The notes under the pieces are model-generated. The model was not told where the DNA came from. It did no database searches and was given only the letters and a program-made list of their open reading frames with translations. Shown here one piece after another: positions 1 through 9,237 of a stretch of 64,000 nt of DNA. Both the position numbers and the translations under genes were made by a program. Where the stretch lies: contig NZ_FONV01000005.1 of the NCBI RefSeq assembly GCF_900113015.1, positions 186,001 through 250,000 on the forward strand, written 5' to 3'. Source of the DNA: Actinoplanes philippinensis (GTDB taxonomy: Bacteria; Actinomycetota; Actinomycetes; Mycobacteriales; Micromonosporaceae). Numbering within the stretch: position 1 is the first letter of the stretch; every line of letters begins with the position of its first letter.

Positions 1-969
1 GGCGATCAGGTGCAGCTCCGGCTCGTCGCGCATCTCCTCGGCGAAGAGCTGGGCCACCTCCTTCGACCACAGATACTGATCCTCCAGGTAGATCAGCCGG
101 CGGGCCCGCTTGATCGCCTTGGTGTAGCCGCGCGCCACACTGCGCTCGCCGAGCCGGGCGAACCCGTAGGGCGGCCGCATCGCCGGATAGGTCCGCAGCA
201 CCTGGACGGTGTGCGGGCCGCACTCGGGCGGGTCCGGCGGCTGCTCGGGCAGCGGGTCGGGGCTCATGTCCTCGTGACGCAGCCGGTCGGTGATCGTGGC
301 GATCGGGCCGTCCTGGTCGAGCGGCACCCGGTCGCACCACCGCTCGCGGAACGACTGGTCGAGGGTGCCGACGACCGGGCCGCGCAGGGCGAGCTGCAGG
401 TCGTGCCAGGGCGGATTCGGGCCGTACTGCGACGCCATCTGGACCGCCTGCGGATCGCCGTGGTGCTCGGCGTCGTCGCGGCGGCTGTGACACAGGTCGA
501 TGCCGCCGGCGAAGGCGATGTCCAGCTCGGGACGGTCCGGATGGCGCAGCACCACGAGTTTCTGATGGTGTGACCCGCCACGCCGGACCCGCTGGTCGAG
601 CAGCACCTCGCCGCCGGCCGCCTCGATGTCGTCGCTGAGGTTGCGGTTCTCCTCCTCGCTGTACGCCAGCTTGTCCAGGTGCGAACGCCAGAGCAGCCCC
701 TTGACGATCACGCCACGGGCGGCCGCCGCGGCGAACAGCTCGGCCACGGTCGGGCCGTCGTCACTGGTGCGCTCGTCCGGGTCGCCACGCCAGTCGGTGA
801 AGAACAGGTGGTCACCTGCCTTCAGCTGACTGATTTCGGTCACCAGCCGATCGAAGTAACTTTGCCCGTGAATAAGTGGCTCGACCGTGTTTCCGGTGTT
901 CCATATGGGTATGGAGGTGTCCGGGTTGCCGCGTTCGGCAGCGGAGAGAAGCCATTCCTGCGGCGGCAC
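1..969 (-). CDS. Phospholipase D-like phosphodiesterase (3' end cut by window)
   Basis: This is the N-terminal 323 codons of a phospholipase D superfamily protein that runs off the left edge, so only the first catalytic half is present. The translation shows GDHLFFTDWRGDPDE near residue 50, the first HxK catalytic motif in GGSHHQKLVVLRH around residue 130, and GGIDLCHSRRDD just after it. This arrangement is common in actinobacterial PLD-like proteins. The second HKD motif would lie beyond the window. GTG at 969 is chosen because GAAGGGG lies 5 bp upstream and no ATG is available. It is divergent from the small membrane protein at 1068. Substrate is unknown; phospholipid or another phosphodiester is the family expectation. 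Confidence 0.85.
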   Translation of the reverse strand, partial: MPPQEWLLSAAERGNPDTSIPIWNTGNTVEPLIHGQSYFDRLVTEISQLKAGDHLFFTDWRGDPDERTSDDGPTVAELFAAAAARGVIVKGLLWRSHLDKLAYSEEENRNLSDDIEAAGGEVLLDQRVRRGGSHHQKLVVLRHPDRPELDIAFAGGIDLCHSRRDDAEHHGDPQAVQMASQYGPNPPWHDLQLALRGPVVGTLDQSFRERWCDRVPLDQDGPIATITDRLRHEDMSPDPLPEQPPDPPECGPHTVQVLRTYPAMRPPYGFARLGERSVARGYTKAIKRARRLIYLEDQYLWSKEVAQLFAEEMRDEPELHLIA

Positions 970-1067
970 TGCAGCCCCTTCGAGGTCGACGACGCCCTCA
1001 CCGTAAGCCTCCCGACCGCTGCCCGCATCCGGAGCGACGACCCGCGACCCCTCGGAGGACAGGACAC

Positions 1068-1193
1068 ATGAGCAGTGAGCCGCTGACCACCACACCCATC
1101 GCCGAGGCCACCGACACCGCCGAGAAGGGGCTGCTCATCGCCGTCCTGGTGCTGGTGCTCCTGGGCACTACCGCGATGCTGTCGATGTTCTGA
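1068..1193 (+). CDS. Small single-span membrane protein (41 aa)
   Basis: A 41-residue protein with a polar, Thr/Glu-rich N-terminus (MSSEPLTTTPIAEA) and one hydrophobic segment of about 19 residues (GLLIAVLVLVLLGTTAMLS) ending almost at the C-terminus. The ATG has GGAGG nine bases upstream (1054-1058). It is divergent from the phospholipase D-like gene, and its last 26 bp overlap the end of the convergent methyltransferase gene. No function can be assigned. The good ribosome binding site and clean membrane segment argue that it is real. Confidence 0.55.
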   Translation: MSSEPLTTTPIAEATDTAEKGLLIAVLVLVLLGTTAMLSMF

Positions 1194-1833
1194 CCGCGAA
1201 CATCGTCGGAACCGGCGACCCGCCCTCGGCGAACCCCTCCAACCGCAGGCCCGCCTCCAGAAAGGCGGTCAGCAGGCCGGCCAGCGGCCAGTGGCTGGCG
1301 CCGACCTTGTCCCGGACCCCCTTGTCGGTCCAGGACGCCTTCGTCCAATGCCCGTCAAGATACCCGGTACGGACGACGACCGCGGCCGGATCGCTGCGGT
1401 CGGCGAATCCACCGCAGAACGCCGGGTGCACGCCGATGTGAACGAACCGTCCGCCCGGGCGCAGCACCCGGCTCACCTCGCGCAACACGGCGGGGTAGCC
1501 GGGCATGTCGGTGTGCGCCATCACCGTGATCGCGGCGTCGGCCGAGCCGGTCCGCAACGGCAGCCGGGTCGCGTCGGCGCGGGCGACCGGCAGCCGGCCG
1601 GCGGCGTGCCGCAGCATCCCGGCGGACAGGTCCACACCGACCGGGCTCCAGCCCAGCTCACGCAGCTGCGCCGCGTGGACGCCGGTGCCGCAGCCGACCT
1701 CCAGGCAGCGGCCCGGGCCGGGACCGAGCTGCTCGGTGATCGCCCGCCGGATGCCGAGCGGGTCACCGGGCAGGCTGCCGGGCAGGAATTCGGTCTCGTA
1801 CCAGTCCGCGATCTCGTCGTAGGCCGCTCTCAT
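1168..1833 (-). CDS. Class I SAM-dependent methyltransferase
   Basis: A 221-residue protein with a Rossmann-type methyltransferase fold. Motif I is LEVGCGTGVHAAQL near residue 45, the acidic end of strand 2 is GVDLSAGML, and the post-motif segments are ARADATRLPL and VLRPGGRFVHIGVHP. It belongs to the broad Methyltransf_11/25 group, whose substrates cannot be read from sequence. The ATG at 1833 fits the usual start of this group (AYDEIADWYE). Its 3' end overlaps the convergent small membrane gene by 26 bp, so the two transcripts are antisense there. Confidence 0.85.
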   Translation of the reverse strand: MRAAYDEIADWYETEFLPGSLPGDPLGIRRAITEQLGPGPGRCLEVGCGTGVHAAQLRELGWSPVGVDLSAGMLRHAAGRLPVARADATRLPLRTGSADAAITVMAHTDMPGYPAVLREVSRVLRPGGRFVHIGVHPAFCGGFADRSDPAAVVVRTGYLDGHWTKASWTDKGVRDKVGASHWPLAGLLTAFLEAGLRLEGFAEGGSPVPTMFAVRTSTASR

Positions 1834-1917
1834 CGGTCGAAGGTATACCCAGCACTACCCCGGAAGGTGTCCCTGGACGGCTGGGCCGGGCCGCGCGCCG
1901 ATGGCTACGGTGAGCCG

Positions 1918-3168
1918 GTGCTGATCGATGCCTTGAAGGACCGCCGCTACCTGGTCACGGCCGGCCCGTGGCGGTCGCTGCTGCACCTGGCCCTGACCGC
2001 CCTGATCGCCGCGCCGGTCGGCTTCGGGTTCTGGATCCTGCTGCTGCCCTGGCTCGTCGTCGGGCAGGAGGTCACCGAGGGCCGCGAGCCGAAACCGGCG
2101 GTCGTCGTCCTGATGATCCTGTCCGCGTCGCTGTTCGCCGTCGCCGGTCCGGCCGTGGCGCTGCCACTGGCCGCGCTGGAGCGGCGCCGGATGCGGATCC
2201 CCGCCCCGCACCGCCCGCTGACCTCCGGCCCGCTCGCCTGGTTCACCGCCCGCTATCGGGAGGAGTCGACGTGGCGGGCCGTCGCCTACGCGGTGCTGCT
2301 CGCCCTGGCCGCTCCCCTGCTGTGGCTCGGCGCCGCCCTGGTCACCGTCTTCGAGACGGTGCTGCTGCTCAGCCCTTGGATCGCCGAGTGGCGCCTCGGC
2401 GACCTGGTGATCCACGGCGGCCCGGAGTCGGTGCCGTTCCAGGTGATCGGTGTGGCGCTGCTCCCGGTCCTGCTCTACCTCGCCGGCGCGGTGGCGGCGC
2501 TGCACACCGCGCTGGCCCGGCGGCTGCTCGGCGGCGCCGACGGCCTGCGCGACCGGCTGACCGAGGTGTCGCTGTCCCGGGCCCGGCTCGTCGACGCGTT
2601 CGACGCCGAGCGCCGCCGGATCGAGCGTGACCTGCACGACGGCGCCCAGCACCGGCTCACCAGCCTCACCCTCCAGCTCGGCATGGCCCGGCTCGACCTG
2701 CCCGGCGACTCGCCCGCCGCCGAGCCGCTGGGCCGGGCCCACGATCAGGCGAAAGAGCTGATGGTGGTGCTGCGTGACCTGGTGCACGGCATCCGCCCAC
2801 AGACACTCGCCGACCTCGGGCTTCCCGCTGCGCTGTGGGAGCTGGCGGCGAATTCGCCGGTGCCGGTGGCGGTCGACGCCGAGATCACCGGGCGGCTGCC
2901 GGAGCGGATCGAGACCACCGCCTATTTCGTGGCGGCGGAGGCGCTGACCAATGTGGCCAAACACGCGCACGCCACCGCGGTGCGGCTGAGCCTGACCCGG
3001 GCCGGTGAGGTGATCGTGCTGGAGATCCTCGACGACGGCCGTGGCGGCGCCGACCCGGCCCGCGGCTCCGGGCTCACCGGGCTGGCCGACCGGGTGGCCG
3101 CGGCCGGTGGCAAGCTGCTGCTGGCCAGCCCGGCCGGCGGCCCGACCCTGCTGCGGGTCGAGCTGTGA
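1918..3168 (+). CDS. Sensor histidine kinase, NarL/DesK type with membrane sensor domain
   Basis: A 416-residue kinase. The N-terminal ~190 residues hold four hydrophobic segments resembling the 'putative sensor' module of actinobacterial kinases. A HisKA_3 dimerisation helix follows ([17 protein letters not shown], phospho-acceptor His about residue 240), then a HATPase domain with N-box [12 protein letters not shown] and G-box LDDGRGG and [14 protein letters not shown] at 1918 opens the reading frame at the natural domain start ([11 protein letters not shown]); the frame stays open upstream, but that part reads antisense to the neighbouring methyltransferase. The stop overlaps the response regulator start by four bases (GTGA), so the pair is translationally coupled. 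The signal sensed is unknown. Confidence 0.88.
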   Translation: MLIDALKDRRYLVTAGPWRSLLHLALTALIAAPVGFGFWILLLPWLVVGQEVTEGREPKPAVVVLMILSASLFAVAGPAVALPLAALERRRMRIPAPHRPLTSGPLAWFTARYREESTWRAVAYAVLLALAAPLLWLGAALVTVFETVLLLSPWIAEWRLGDLVIHGGPESVPFQVIGVALLPVLLYLAGAVAALHTALARRLLGGADGLRDRLTEVSLSRARLVDAFDAERRRIERDLHDGAQHRLTSLTLQLGMARLDLPGDSPAAEPLGRAHDQAKELMVVLRDLVHGIRPQTLADLGLPAALWELAANSPVPVAVDAEITGRLPERIETTAYFVAAEALTNVAKHAHATAVRLSLTRAGEVIVLEILDDGRGGADPARGSGLTGLADRVAAAGGKLLLASPAGGPTLLRVEL

Positions 3169-3806
3169 CCCGGGTGGTCCTCGCCGAGGACGGGGTGCTG
3201 CTGCGCGAGGGGCTGGTCGGGGTGCTGGTCCGGTTCGGGTTCGAGGTGGTCGCCGCCGTCGGTGACGCCGCCGAGCTGCTGGCCGCGGTCGAGCGGCACG
3301 ACCCGGGGCTGGTGATCACCGACATCAAGATGCCGCCGTCCTTTCAGGACGAGGGGCTCCGGGCCGCGGTCCGGCTCCGGCAGACCCGCCCCGGCCTGCC
3401 GGTGGTGGTCCTCAGTCAGTATGTGCAGCAGGACTACGCCGCCGACCTGATCGCCACCGGCGACGGGGTGGGCTATCTGCTGAAGGACCGGGTCGCCGAC
3501 ATCGCCGAGTTCGTGGCCGCGCTGCGCAGCGTGGTCGCCGGTGGCACCGTCGTCGACCCGGATGTGGTCCGCCGCCTGATCAGCCGCCCGCAGGATCCGC
3601 TGGCCGGCCTGTCCGGCCGCGAGCGCGAGGTGCTGGCGCTGATCGCCGAGGGCCGCTCCAACTCGGCGATCGCCGCGGCCCTGTTCATCAGCGAGCCGGC
3701 GGTCGGCAAACACGTCGGCAACATCCTGGCCAAACTGGGCCTGCCCCCGACCGACGACACCAACCGGCGGGTGCTGGCGGTGCTGGCCTTCCTCCGCGCC
3801 CGATGA
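3165..3806 (+). CDS. Response regulator, NarL/FixJ family (REC + LuxR HTH)
   Basis: A 213-residue partner of the upstream kinase. The receiver domain has acidic residues ED at 8-9, the phospho-acceptor Asp at 53 (VITDIKMPP) and the conserved Lys in [12 protein letters not shown]. The C-terminal LuxR-type DNA-binding domain begins [18 protein letters not shown] and contains the recognition helix [16 protein letters not shown]. It starts at GTG 3165, overlapping the kinase stop by 4 bp. No cognate operator could be identified, and nothing downstream in the same direction looks like an obvious target. Confidence 0.92.
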   Translation: MTRVVLAEDGVLLREGLVGVLVRFGFEVVAAVGDAAELLAAVERHDPGLVITDIKMPPSFQDEGLRAAVRLRQTRPGLPVVVLSQYVQQDYAADLIATGDGVGYLLKDRVADIAEFVAALRSVVAGGTVVDPDVVRRLISRPQDPLAGLSGREREVLALIAEGRSNSAIAAALFISEPAVGKHVGNILAKLGLPPTDDTNRRVLAVLAFLRAR

Positions 3807-4270
3807 CTCCCCGGTGCCGACTCCCCCGCTTCAGCCTTCGCGCGGCCGCCGCCGACACCTACGCCGGGTCGGCACTTCCGCTGGCCGCCACACCTCCGCC
3901 AGCCACCGCGCTTCCCCGGTCATCGTGGTACCTCCGCCAGCCGCCGGGCTTCCCCCAGCTCCTGCCTTCCGAACTCACGGCTCGGCCGACTTCTTCAACT
4001 TCCGCAGCTCTCCGACATCACCGCTTCAGCGGGTTCGGTGGGCTGCACCACATCCCTGCCTTACAGCCCTCACAGCGGCGCCGGCCTCCTCTGCCTCCGC
4101 CTTCCCGGTCCGCGGCTTCCTCCGGCTCCGCCCCCTCAGGCTTCGCGGTCCCTTCGGCGTGCGGGATCCGCGAGTTCCCGCGACTCCCCGGCTCCCCGGC
4201 TCCCCAGTTCCGCGGTTCCGCGGTTCCGCGGTTCCGCGGTTCCGCGGTTCCGCGGTTCCGCGGTATTTGG
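3807..4270. other. Pyrimidine-skewed non-coding stretch
   Basis: There is no convincing gene in this 464-bp gap between convergent genes. The plus strand is strongly rich in C and T and built of short imperfect repeats (ctccgcc, ggctccccg). It ends in a perfect 8-bp repeat array. Open frames here are long only because stop codons are rare in such sequence. Confidence 0.6.
4207..4262. repeat. 8-bp tandem repeat, seven perfect copies
   Basis: Seven uninterrupted copies of gttccgcg, ending 8 bp before the stop codon of the convergent isoaspartyl methyltransferase-like gene. Because the period is not a multiple of three, copy-number change just upstream of the stop would not alter the protein but could affect its mRNA 3' end. 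Confidence 0.95.
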
Positions 4271-5614
4271 CTACTCCGGTGTGTCCGGGTTGTGGGGTAT
4301 GGGGGTGTCCGGCGGGGCTGGGGGCGTTGTGGTCAAGGTCCAGCGGTGAGGCGCCCAGATCGGGGTGGCCGGTTCGCCTACCAGGGCGAACCCGATCCGC
4401 CACGAGTGGATCGACGGCCGGTTCAGGGACCACCAGCGGTCCGCCAACGCCGTGCCGACGGCTGTGCATCGTTCCGCCTCCGGGCCCGAGGCGAGGATCG
4501 CGCCGTCGGCCAGCACCACAGCGCCTGCGGCCTCGCTGTCGTCGAGGACCGCGAGGTAACTCTGCTCCCGGCCGGGGATCGAAGCGTGGCTGACCCGGGG
4601 ATGCCAGGCCGCGGCCGCGAACCAGAGCCCCCGGTAGGCGTCGGCGTCCAACGGCGGCCGCCACCGGGCCGGCGCGACCTCGTCCAGGCCTTCGAGACCG
4701 GCGGCGACCGGCGGGTGGCTGCGCGCATGCCGGACGCCGAGCGGCCCGGCGGCGCCCATGAAACCGGCCGCACACACCACCGTCGCGCTCAGCGGTCCGG
4801 TGCGGACGTCCGCCGCCCCCAGCGATCCAGTGCGGATGTCCGCCGCGCCCGCGGGTCCGGTACCGATGTCCGCCGCACTCAGCGGCTCGGTGCGGCTCTC
4901 TGTCGCGCCCAGTGGTCCGGTGCGGGCGTCCGCCGCACTCAGCGGCTCGGTGCGGCTATCCGTCGCGCCCAGTGGTCCGGTGCGGGCGTCCGCCGCCCCC
5001 AGCGGCTCGGTGCGGATGTCGAGGACCGGGTGGATGCCGCCGTGGGCGACCGGGACGATCAGGCGGCCGCCGGGTTCCAGCCGGTCCAGCCAGTGTGGGG
5101 AGACTCCGGAGACGCCGACGGTGACGATGATCCGGTCGTAACGTTCCTGTGGGCCTCCGGTGTAGCCGTCGGCGGTTTCCACCCGTACCCCGGATATGCC
5201 TACCCTGGCCAGCGCGGACCGTGCCCGGGCCGCAACGTCGGCCTGAACGTCCACGGTGGTCACCACGGCGCCGAGCGAAGCGAGGAGCGCCGCGTTGTAA
5301 CCGGTGCCCGCGCCGATCTCGAGGATCCGCATGCCGGGCGTCACGTCGAGCGCCTCGATCATCGCGGCCATCAGCGACGGCTGGCTGGACGAGCTGACCG
5401 GGACGTCTCCGGCCAGCTTCGTGACCAGCACGTCGTTGCTGTAGACGGTCGGCAGGTAGTCGGGGTCGGCGGGCATGATCCGCCGGCCGTCGCGGCTGTG
5501 GAAGCCGTCGGCCACGAAGACCTCGCGTGGCACCGTCGCGAACGCCTCGGCCAGCGCGGGCGGCAGCCCGTCGCCCCGGATCTGCTCGAGGTAGCGCCGG
5601 CGGACGTCTTCCAT
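4271..5614 (-). CDS. Protein-L-isoaspartate O-methyltransferase-like protein with repeat insertion
   Basis: A 447-residue protein. The first ~200 residues match the PCMT fold: PREVFVADGF, SNDVLVTKL, SSSSQPSLMAAMIEAL, the SAM motif ILEIGAGTGYNAALL, and PGGRLIVPVAHGGIHPVLDI. A block of seven full 10-residue repeats (RTGPLGAAD-like) then interrupts the chain. The C-terminal half resumes at TVVCAAGFMGAAGPLG and has an accessory domain of unknown role, as in other long actinobacterial PCMT-like proteins. The family repairs isoaspartyl residues or acts in natural-product methylation; which applies here is not known. ATG 5614 is chosen over GTG 5623, which also lacks a clear ribosome binding site. 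Confidence 0.8.
   Translation of the reverse strand: MEDVRRRYLEQIRGDGLPPALAEAFATVPREVFVADGFHSRDGRRIMPADPDYLPTVYSNDVLVTKLAGDVPVSSSSQPSLMAAMIEALDVTPGMRILEIGAGTGYNAALLASLGAVVTTVDVQADVAARARSALARVGISGVRVETADGYTGGPQERYDRIIVTVGVSGVSPHWLDRLEPGGRLIVPVAHGGIHPVLDIRTEPLGAADARTGPLGATDSRTEPLSAADARTGPLGATESRTEPLSAADIGTGPAGAADIRTGSLGAADVRTGPLSATVVCAAGFMGAAGPLGVRHARSHPPVAAGLEGLDEVAPARWRPPLDADAYRGLWFAAAAWHPRVSHASIPGREQSYLAVLDDSEAAGAVVLADGAILASGPEAERCTAVGTALADRWWSLNRPSIHSWRIGFALVGEPATPIWAPHRWTLTTTPPAPPDTPIPHNPDTPE
4798..5007. repeat. In-frame 30-bp minisatellite inside the PCMT-like gene
   Basis: Seven full 30-bp units (boundaries 4798, 4828, 4858, 4888, 4918, 4948, 4978) plus partial copies on both sides. Units share a core like gtgcgg-cgtccgccgc. 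Adjacent units alternate between two subtypes, suggesting duplication of a 60-bp pair. The period keeps the reading frame and adds ten residues per unit. Confidence 0.93.
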
Positions 5615-5679
5615 GACTGACACGGTACGGAATACGCCGCCGATACGGTGAGAACCGTGGATATCCGGAGGTCACGCCA

Positions 5680-6813
5680 TCAGAAATCGGGCCCGGCCAG
5701 ATCGACGGCGGTCTGCAGGCAGCGGCGGATGTCGTCGGCGTGGTACGGCCACTCGGACGGCTCGATCCTGGCGAGGAACCCGTCGTAGACGACCGCCTGA
5801 CGGAGCAGTTCCACCGGCTGCAGCAGTTCGGCGGCCCGCAGCGCGTCGTGGTCCGGCCACAGTTTCGCCCACTCGGCGAGCGCCTGGGGCTCGCCCGGCA
5901 TCCGCACCGCGTCGAAGGCCGGGTTGCCGATCGCGGCGTCACCCCAGTCCACGATGGTGAAGGACTCGCCGTCGTCGATCACATTGCCCATGTGCAGGTC
6001 ACCGTGCACAAGAGTGTCCGGGAGACCGCACTCGTCCACCGCGGCGAGCCGGCGCGGCAGATCGTCCAGGAGCGCGCCCAGCCCCGGTATCTCCGAAAGA
6101 TACGGGCGCGCGATGTCCGGGAGGTTCTGCAGCGAGATGTCGGGGATGCCGGTCGCCCGCAACTCCGGCACCCGGCCGGCGAGGCCCGCCTGTACCGGCT
6201 GCCACGCGGCGAGAACCTCCGCCCGGAAGGACTCCGGCGCCCCGTACCGATCCTCGCCGGGCACGTGCGGAATCAGCATCCGCCCTTCGTCGCCGGCGGC
6301 CAGCACATACGGCACCAGGTCCGGTGCGACGCCGCCGACGAGCCGGAGCACGGCCGCCTCGTGCGCGAAGAACGGCGGCACCTGTTTCAGCCAGGCCGCC
6401 GGCGTGCCGTCGGGGGCGTCGAACCGCCAGATCGCCGACAGGTTCCAGGTGCGCTGCTGCCGGGCGGTCAGGCCGGTCATCCCGAGCCGGTCCAGCGCGC
6501 CCGCCGCCCAGGCCAGCGACGCGGTGACTCCGGCCGCCTCGGCGTAGGCGGCGCGCAGCGGGTGCGGCGTCAGGTCGGCGTCGGCCGGCAGCAGACCCGC
6601 CGGTCTCCCGGGTGTCATCGCCAGGTAGGTGACGTGACCGCCGGGCGGCTTGCGGTCGCCGTGCAGCAGCCGCAACACGGTGACGTCGACGCCGGCGCCC
6701 GCCACCACCTCGGTGGAGTCCTGCCACCAGGGCAGCTCGACGGTGAACGGCGGCAACTGCCCGAGAAGCTCGCCCGACGGATCGACGAGCACGAGAGAGA
6801 CGGTACGGCTCAC
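5680..6813 (-). CDS. Aminoglycoside phosphotransferase (APH)-fold phosphotransferase
   Basis: A 377-residue protein whose C-terminal half is an APH/choline-kinase fold. The catalytic loop is LVHGDLHMGNVI near residue 265, followed by the Mg-binding IVDWGDAAIGNPAFD. The N-terminal ~110 residues (VSLVLVDPSGELLGQLPPF onward) form a separate small domain. The GTG start at 6813 overlaps the stop of allantoicase by 4 bp (GTGA), so the gene is the third of an allB-alc-aph operon. Despite the family name there is no reason to call it a resistance gene; a small-molecule kinase is equally likely. Confidence 0.82.
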   Translation of the reverse strand: MSRTVSLVLVDPSGELLGQLPPFTVELPWWQDSTEVVAGAGVDVTVLRLLHGDRKPPGGHVTYLAMTPGRPAGLLPADADLTPHPLRAAYAEAAGVTASLAWAAGALDRLGMTGLTARQQRTWNLSAIWRFDAPDGTPAAWLKQVPPFFAHEAAVLRLVGGVAPDLVPYVLAAGDEGRMLIPHVPGEDRYGAPESFRAEVLAAWQPVQAGLAGRVPELRATGIPDISLQNLPDIARPYLSEIPGLGALLDDLPRRLAAVDECGLPDTLVHGDLHMGNVIDDGESFTIVDWGDAAIGNPAFDAVRMPGEPQALAEWAKLWPDHDALRAAELLQPVELLRQAVVYDGFLARIEPSEWPYHADDIRRCLQTAVDLAGPDF

Positions 6814-7781
6814 CGGCCGAGTCTCGCACGCAGGAACGTCCGGTCCGCACGGCCCAGCAGTCGCAGCCGGGCCATGCCACCGTCGGGGAAGATGTCGAGC
6901 CGTACGTGTGTCACCTCGGGCGCCTTCCACAGCGCGAACCGGTGCGGGGTGTCCGGCCGCAGCGCCACCCGTGGCAGCAGCTCGAAGGTCCGGTCCCGCG
7001 CGTCGATGCCGGTCAGTGTCGCCCAGCCGGGGGCGTTGCCCTTGAAGTGGCTGGTGTCGAGGTCGCCGAAGCGCAGCACGGCCGGGGCGGCGAGGCGCAC
7101 CAGCACCCAGTCGTTGCCGTCGTCGCGGCGGCGGGACGTCTCCCAGCCGTCGCCCATGTTGCGGGCCAGGCCGGGCATCAGCATCCGCTGCGGGTTGCCG
7201 TAGAACTTGTTGCTGCAGTCGACGACGGTCGCGCCGTACTCGGCGGCGGCCACGTCGAACACCTTCGGCAGCAGCTCCGGGTCGGGCACCACCTCGCCGT
7301 GCACGCGCAGCCGGGCCACCCCGCCGTCCGGGAAGATGGTGAGCCGCACGTGCGTGAACCGGCGGCGGTCCGTCACCGGGTACAGGTTGCGGCCGTCACC
7401 CTTCAGCGGCGACTTCGGCAGGATCTCCACCCAGTCGGCGGCGGCCAGCTCCTCCGGCCCGGGATAGCCGGACAGCTCCACGGCGTCGACCGAGGCGTAC
7501 GGCGGGAAGTTGCCGGTGAAGAACGCGGTGTCGATGTCGACACCGTGCACGATGCCGGGCGCGCCCAGCCGGACGATCGCGAAGTCGTGGCCCGGCGTCC
7601 GGCGGCGGCGCGTCTCCCAGCCGTCGTACACCTGTCCCTTGTGGTCGAACGTCTTCGGCGCGTGGCTCGGCGCCTCCGGCAGCACCAGATGGTCGGCGGC
7701 GGCGAAGAACTCGTCGTTGGCGTGCACGACTCCTCCGCCGAAGGCCCGCGACGCGAGGTCGGGCAGCGCGCTGAAATCCAT
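6810..7781 (-). CDS. alc: Allantoicase
   Basis: A 323-residue allantoicase, which hydrolyses allantoate to ureidoglycolate and urea. The chain shows the two tandem halves of the family, each with a YDGWETRRRRTPGHDF or GDGWETSRRRDDGNDW motif, an IDTAFFTGN or LDTSHFKGN strand, and an FPDGGVARLRVHG or FPDGGMARLRLLG end. The ATG at 7781 shares one base with the allantoinase stop (TGATG), and the gene's own stop overlaps the downstream phosphotransferase. Length is close to the family norm. It takes the product of the upstream enzyme. Confidence 0.95.
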   Translation of the reverse strand: MDFSALPDLASRAFGGGVVHANDEFFAAADHLVLPEAPSHAPKTFDHKGQVYDGWETRRRRTPGHDFAIVRLGAPGIVHGVDIDTAFFTGNFPPYASVDAVELSGYPGPEELAAADWVEILPKSPLKGDGRNLYPVTDRRRFTHVRLTIFPDGGVARLRVHGEVVPDPELLPKVFDVAAAEYGATVVDCSNKFYGNPQRMLMPGLARNMGDGWETSRRRDDGNDWVLVRLAAPAVLRFGDLDTSHFKGNAPGWATLTGIDARDRTFELLPRVALRPDTPHRFALWKAPEVTHVRLDIFPDGGMARLRLLGRADRTFLRARLGR

Positions 7782-9091
7782 CAGATCTCCCTTGCCAGGA
7801 ACGTGCCGCGGGGGTCGTCGCCGGTCACCACGCCGCCGCGCAGCCAGGTGGTGCGGACCACACCGCGCAGGACCTTCCCGGCGTACGGCGTGACCGGGTT
7901 CCGATGATGCAGGGCGTGCGCGTCGACGACGAACTCCTCGTCCGGCTCGAACGCGACCAGATCCGCGTCGGCGCCGACCGCGATACGGCCCTTGTTGCGC
8001 AATCCCACCAGATCGGCGGGGCGGCGCGCCATCCACGTCACCACGTCCGCGAGGGTATGCCCCCGTCCGGCGGCCGCGGTCCAGATCACCGGAAGACCCA
8101 GCTGCACCGAGGCGATCCCGCCCCACGCGGCCGCGAAGTCACCGGTGTCCTGCCGTTTCAGGTCGGGCGTGCACGGCGAGTGGTCGCTCACCACACAGGT
8201 GATCAGGCCGTCGGCGAGAGCCTCCCACAGCCGGTCGGCGTTCGCGGAGTCACGGATCGGCGGGCAGCACTTGAACTCGGTGGCGCCGTCCGGGATCGCG
8301 GCCGCGTCCAGGGTCAGGTAGTGCGGGCAGGTTTCGGCGGTCACCCGTACCCCCTCTGCTCGTGCCCGGGCGATCAGCGGGAGCGCGGAAGCCGCGGAGA
8401 GATGCAGGATGTGCGCGCGACGGCCCGCGGCGCGGGCCACCTCGACGGCGGTCGCGACCGCGGCATGCTCGGCGTCCTGCGGGCGAGAGCTCAGGAAGTC
8501 GGCGTACGCGGGGGAGCTCGCCGCCTCGCGCAGGTGGTCCGGGTCCTCCGCGTGGATCACGAAGAGGGCGTCGACCGCGTTCATCGCCTCGGCGAGCTGC
8601 GTGGCGTCGACCGGCGGGAACTCGGGCACCCCGGAGTCGGCGAGGAACGATTTGAACCCGAAGACCCCGGCGGCGTGCAGGCCCGGCAGGTCACCGGCGT
8701 TGCCGGGGATCGCGCCGCCCCAGAAGCCGACGTCGACGTGGCACTGACCGGCCGCGGCCGCCCGCTTGATCGTCAGCGCCTCGGTGTCGACGGTCGGCGG
8801 GAGGCTGTTCAGCGGCATGTCGATGATCGTGGTGACGCCACCGGCCGCGGCCGCCCGGGTCGCCGTGGCGAAGCCCTCCCACTCGGTCCGGCCCGGCTCG
8901 TTGACGTGCACGTGCGTGTCCACCAGGCCGGGGAGCAGCGCGGTGTCGCCGAGATCGACGTCCTCCGCGGCCTCGGCCACGGCGTCGTAGGGCAGCACCG
9001 CCACGATCGTCCCGCCGTCCACCACGACCGCGGCGGCCCGCTCACCGTCCGGTGTCGTCACGCGCCGCGAGCGCACCACAAGATCAGCCAT
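7781..9091 (-). CDS. allB: Allantoinase
   Basis: A 436-residue metal-dependent amidohydrolase that opens allantoin to allantoate. The metal ligands are visible: HVH at 60-62 in [12 protein letters not shown], the carbamylated Lys in GVFGFKSFL, the His in HAEDPDHL and [11 protein letters not shown], and the Asp in [14 protein letters not shown] 9091 is preferred over an upstream in-frame codon because AAGG lies about 8 bp upstream and the family begins here ([10 protein letters not shown]). It is the first gene of the allB-alc-aph operon and diverges from the mycoredoxin-like gene; the 146-bp gap between them probably holds both promoters. Confidence 0.95.
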   Translation of the reverse strand: MADLVVRSRRVTTPDGERAAAVVVDGGTIVAVLPYDAVAEAAEDVDLGDTALLPGLVDTHVHVNEPGRTEWEGFATATRAAAAGGVTTIIDMPLNSLPPTVDTEALTIKRAAAAGQCHVDVGFWGGAIPGNAGDLPGLHAAGVFGFKSFLADSGVPEFPPVDATQLAEAMNAVDALFVIHAEDPDHLREAASSPAYADFLSSRPQDAEHAAVATAVEVARAAGRRAHILHLSAASALPLIARARAEGVRVTAETCPHYLTLDAAAIPDGATEFKCCPPIRDSANADRLWEALADGLITCVVSDHSPCTPDLKRQDTGDFAAAWGGIASVQLGLPVIWTAAAGRGHTLADVVTWMARRPADLVGLRNKGRIAVGADADLVAFEPDEEFVVDAHALHHRNPVTPYAGKVLRGVVRTTWLRGGVVTGDDPRGTFLAREI

Positions 9092-9237
9092 GGGGTGGAC
9101 CTTAGCGACGCTTTGTTTCACCAGGCGCTCATCACGGCGCCGCACCGGCCCTCACCGCGGCCGTCCGTTCTCACCTGGCGCGCATCGGGCCGGTCAGGGA
9201 TGCCGTTACCGGGCGTAGCGGAGTACCGTGCCGCTCC

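Noticed and set aside
1291..1917. Upstream extension of the histidine kinase frame
   Set aside because: It runs antisense through the methyltransferase gene and has shadow-frame composition.
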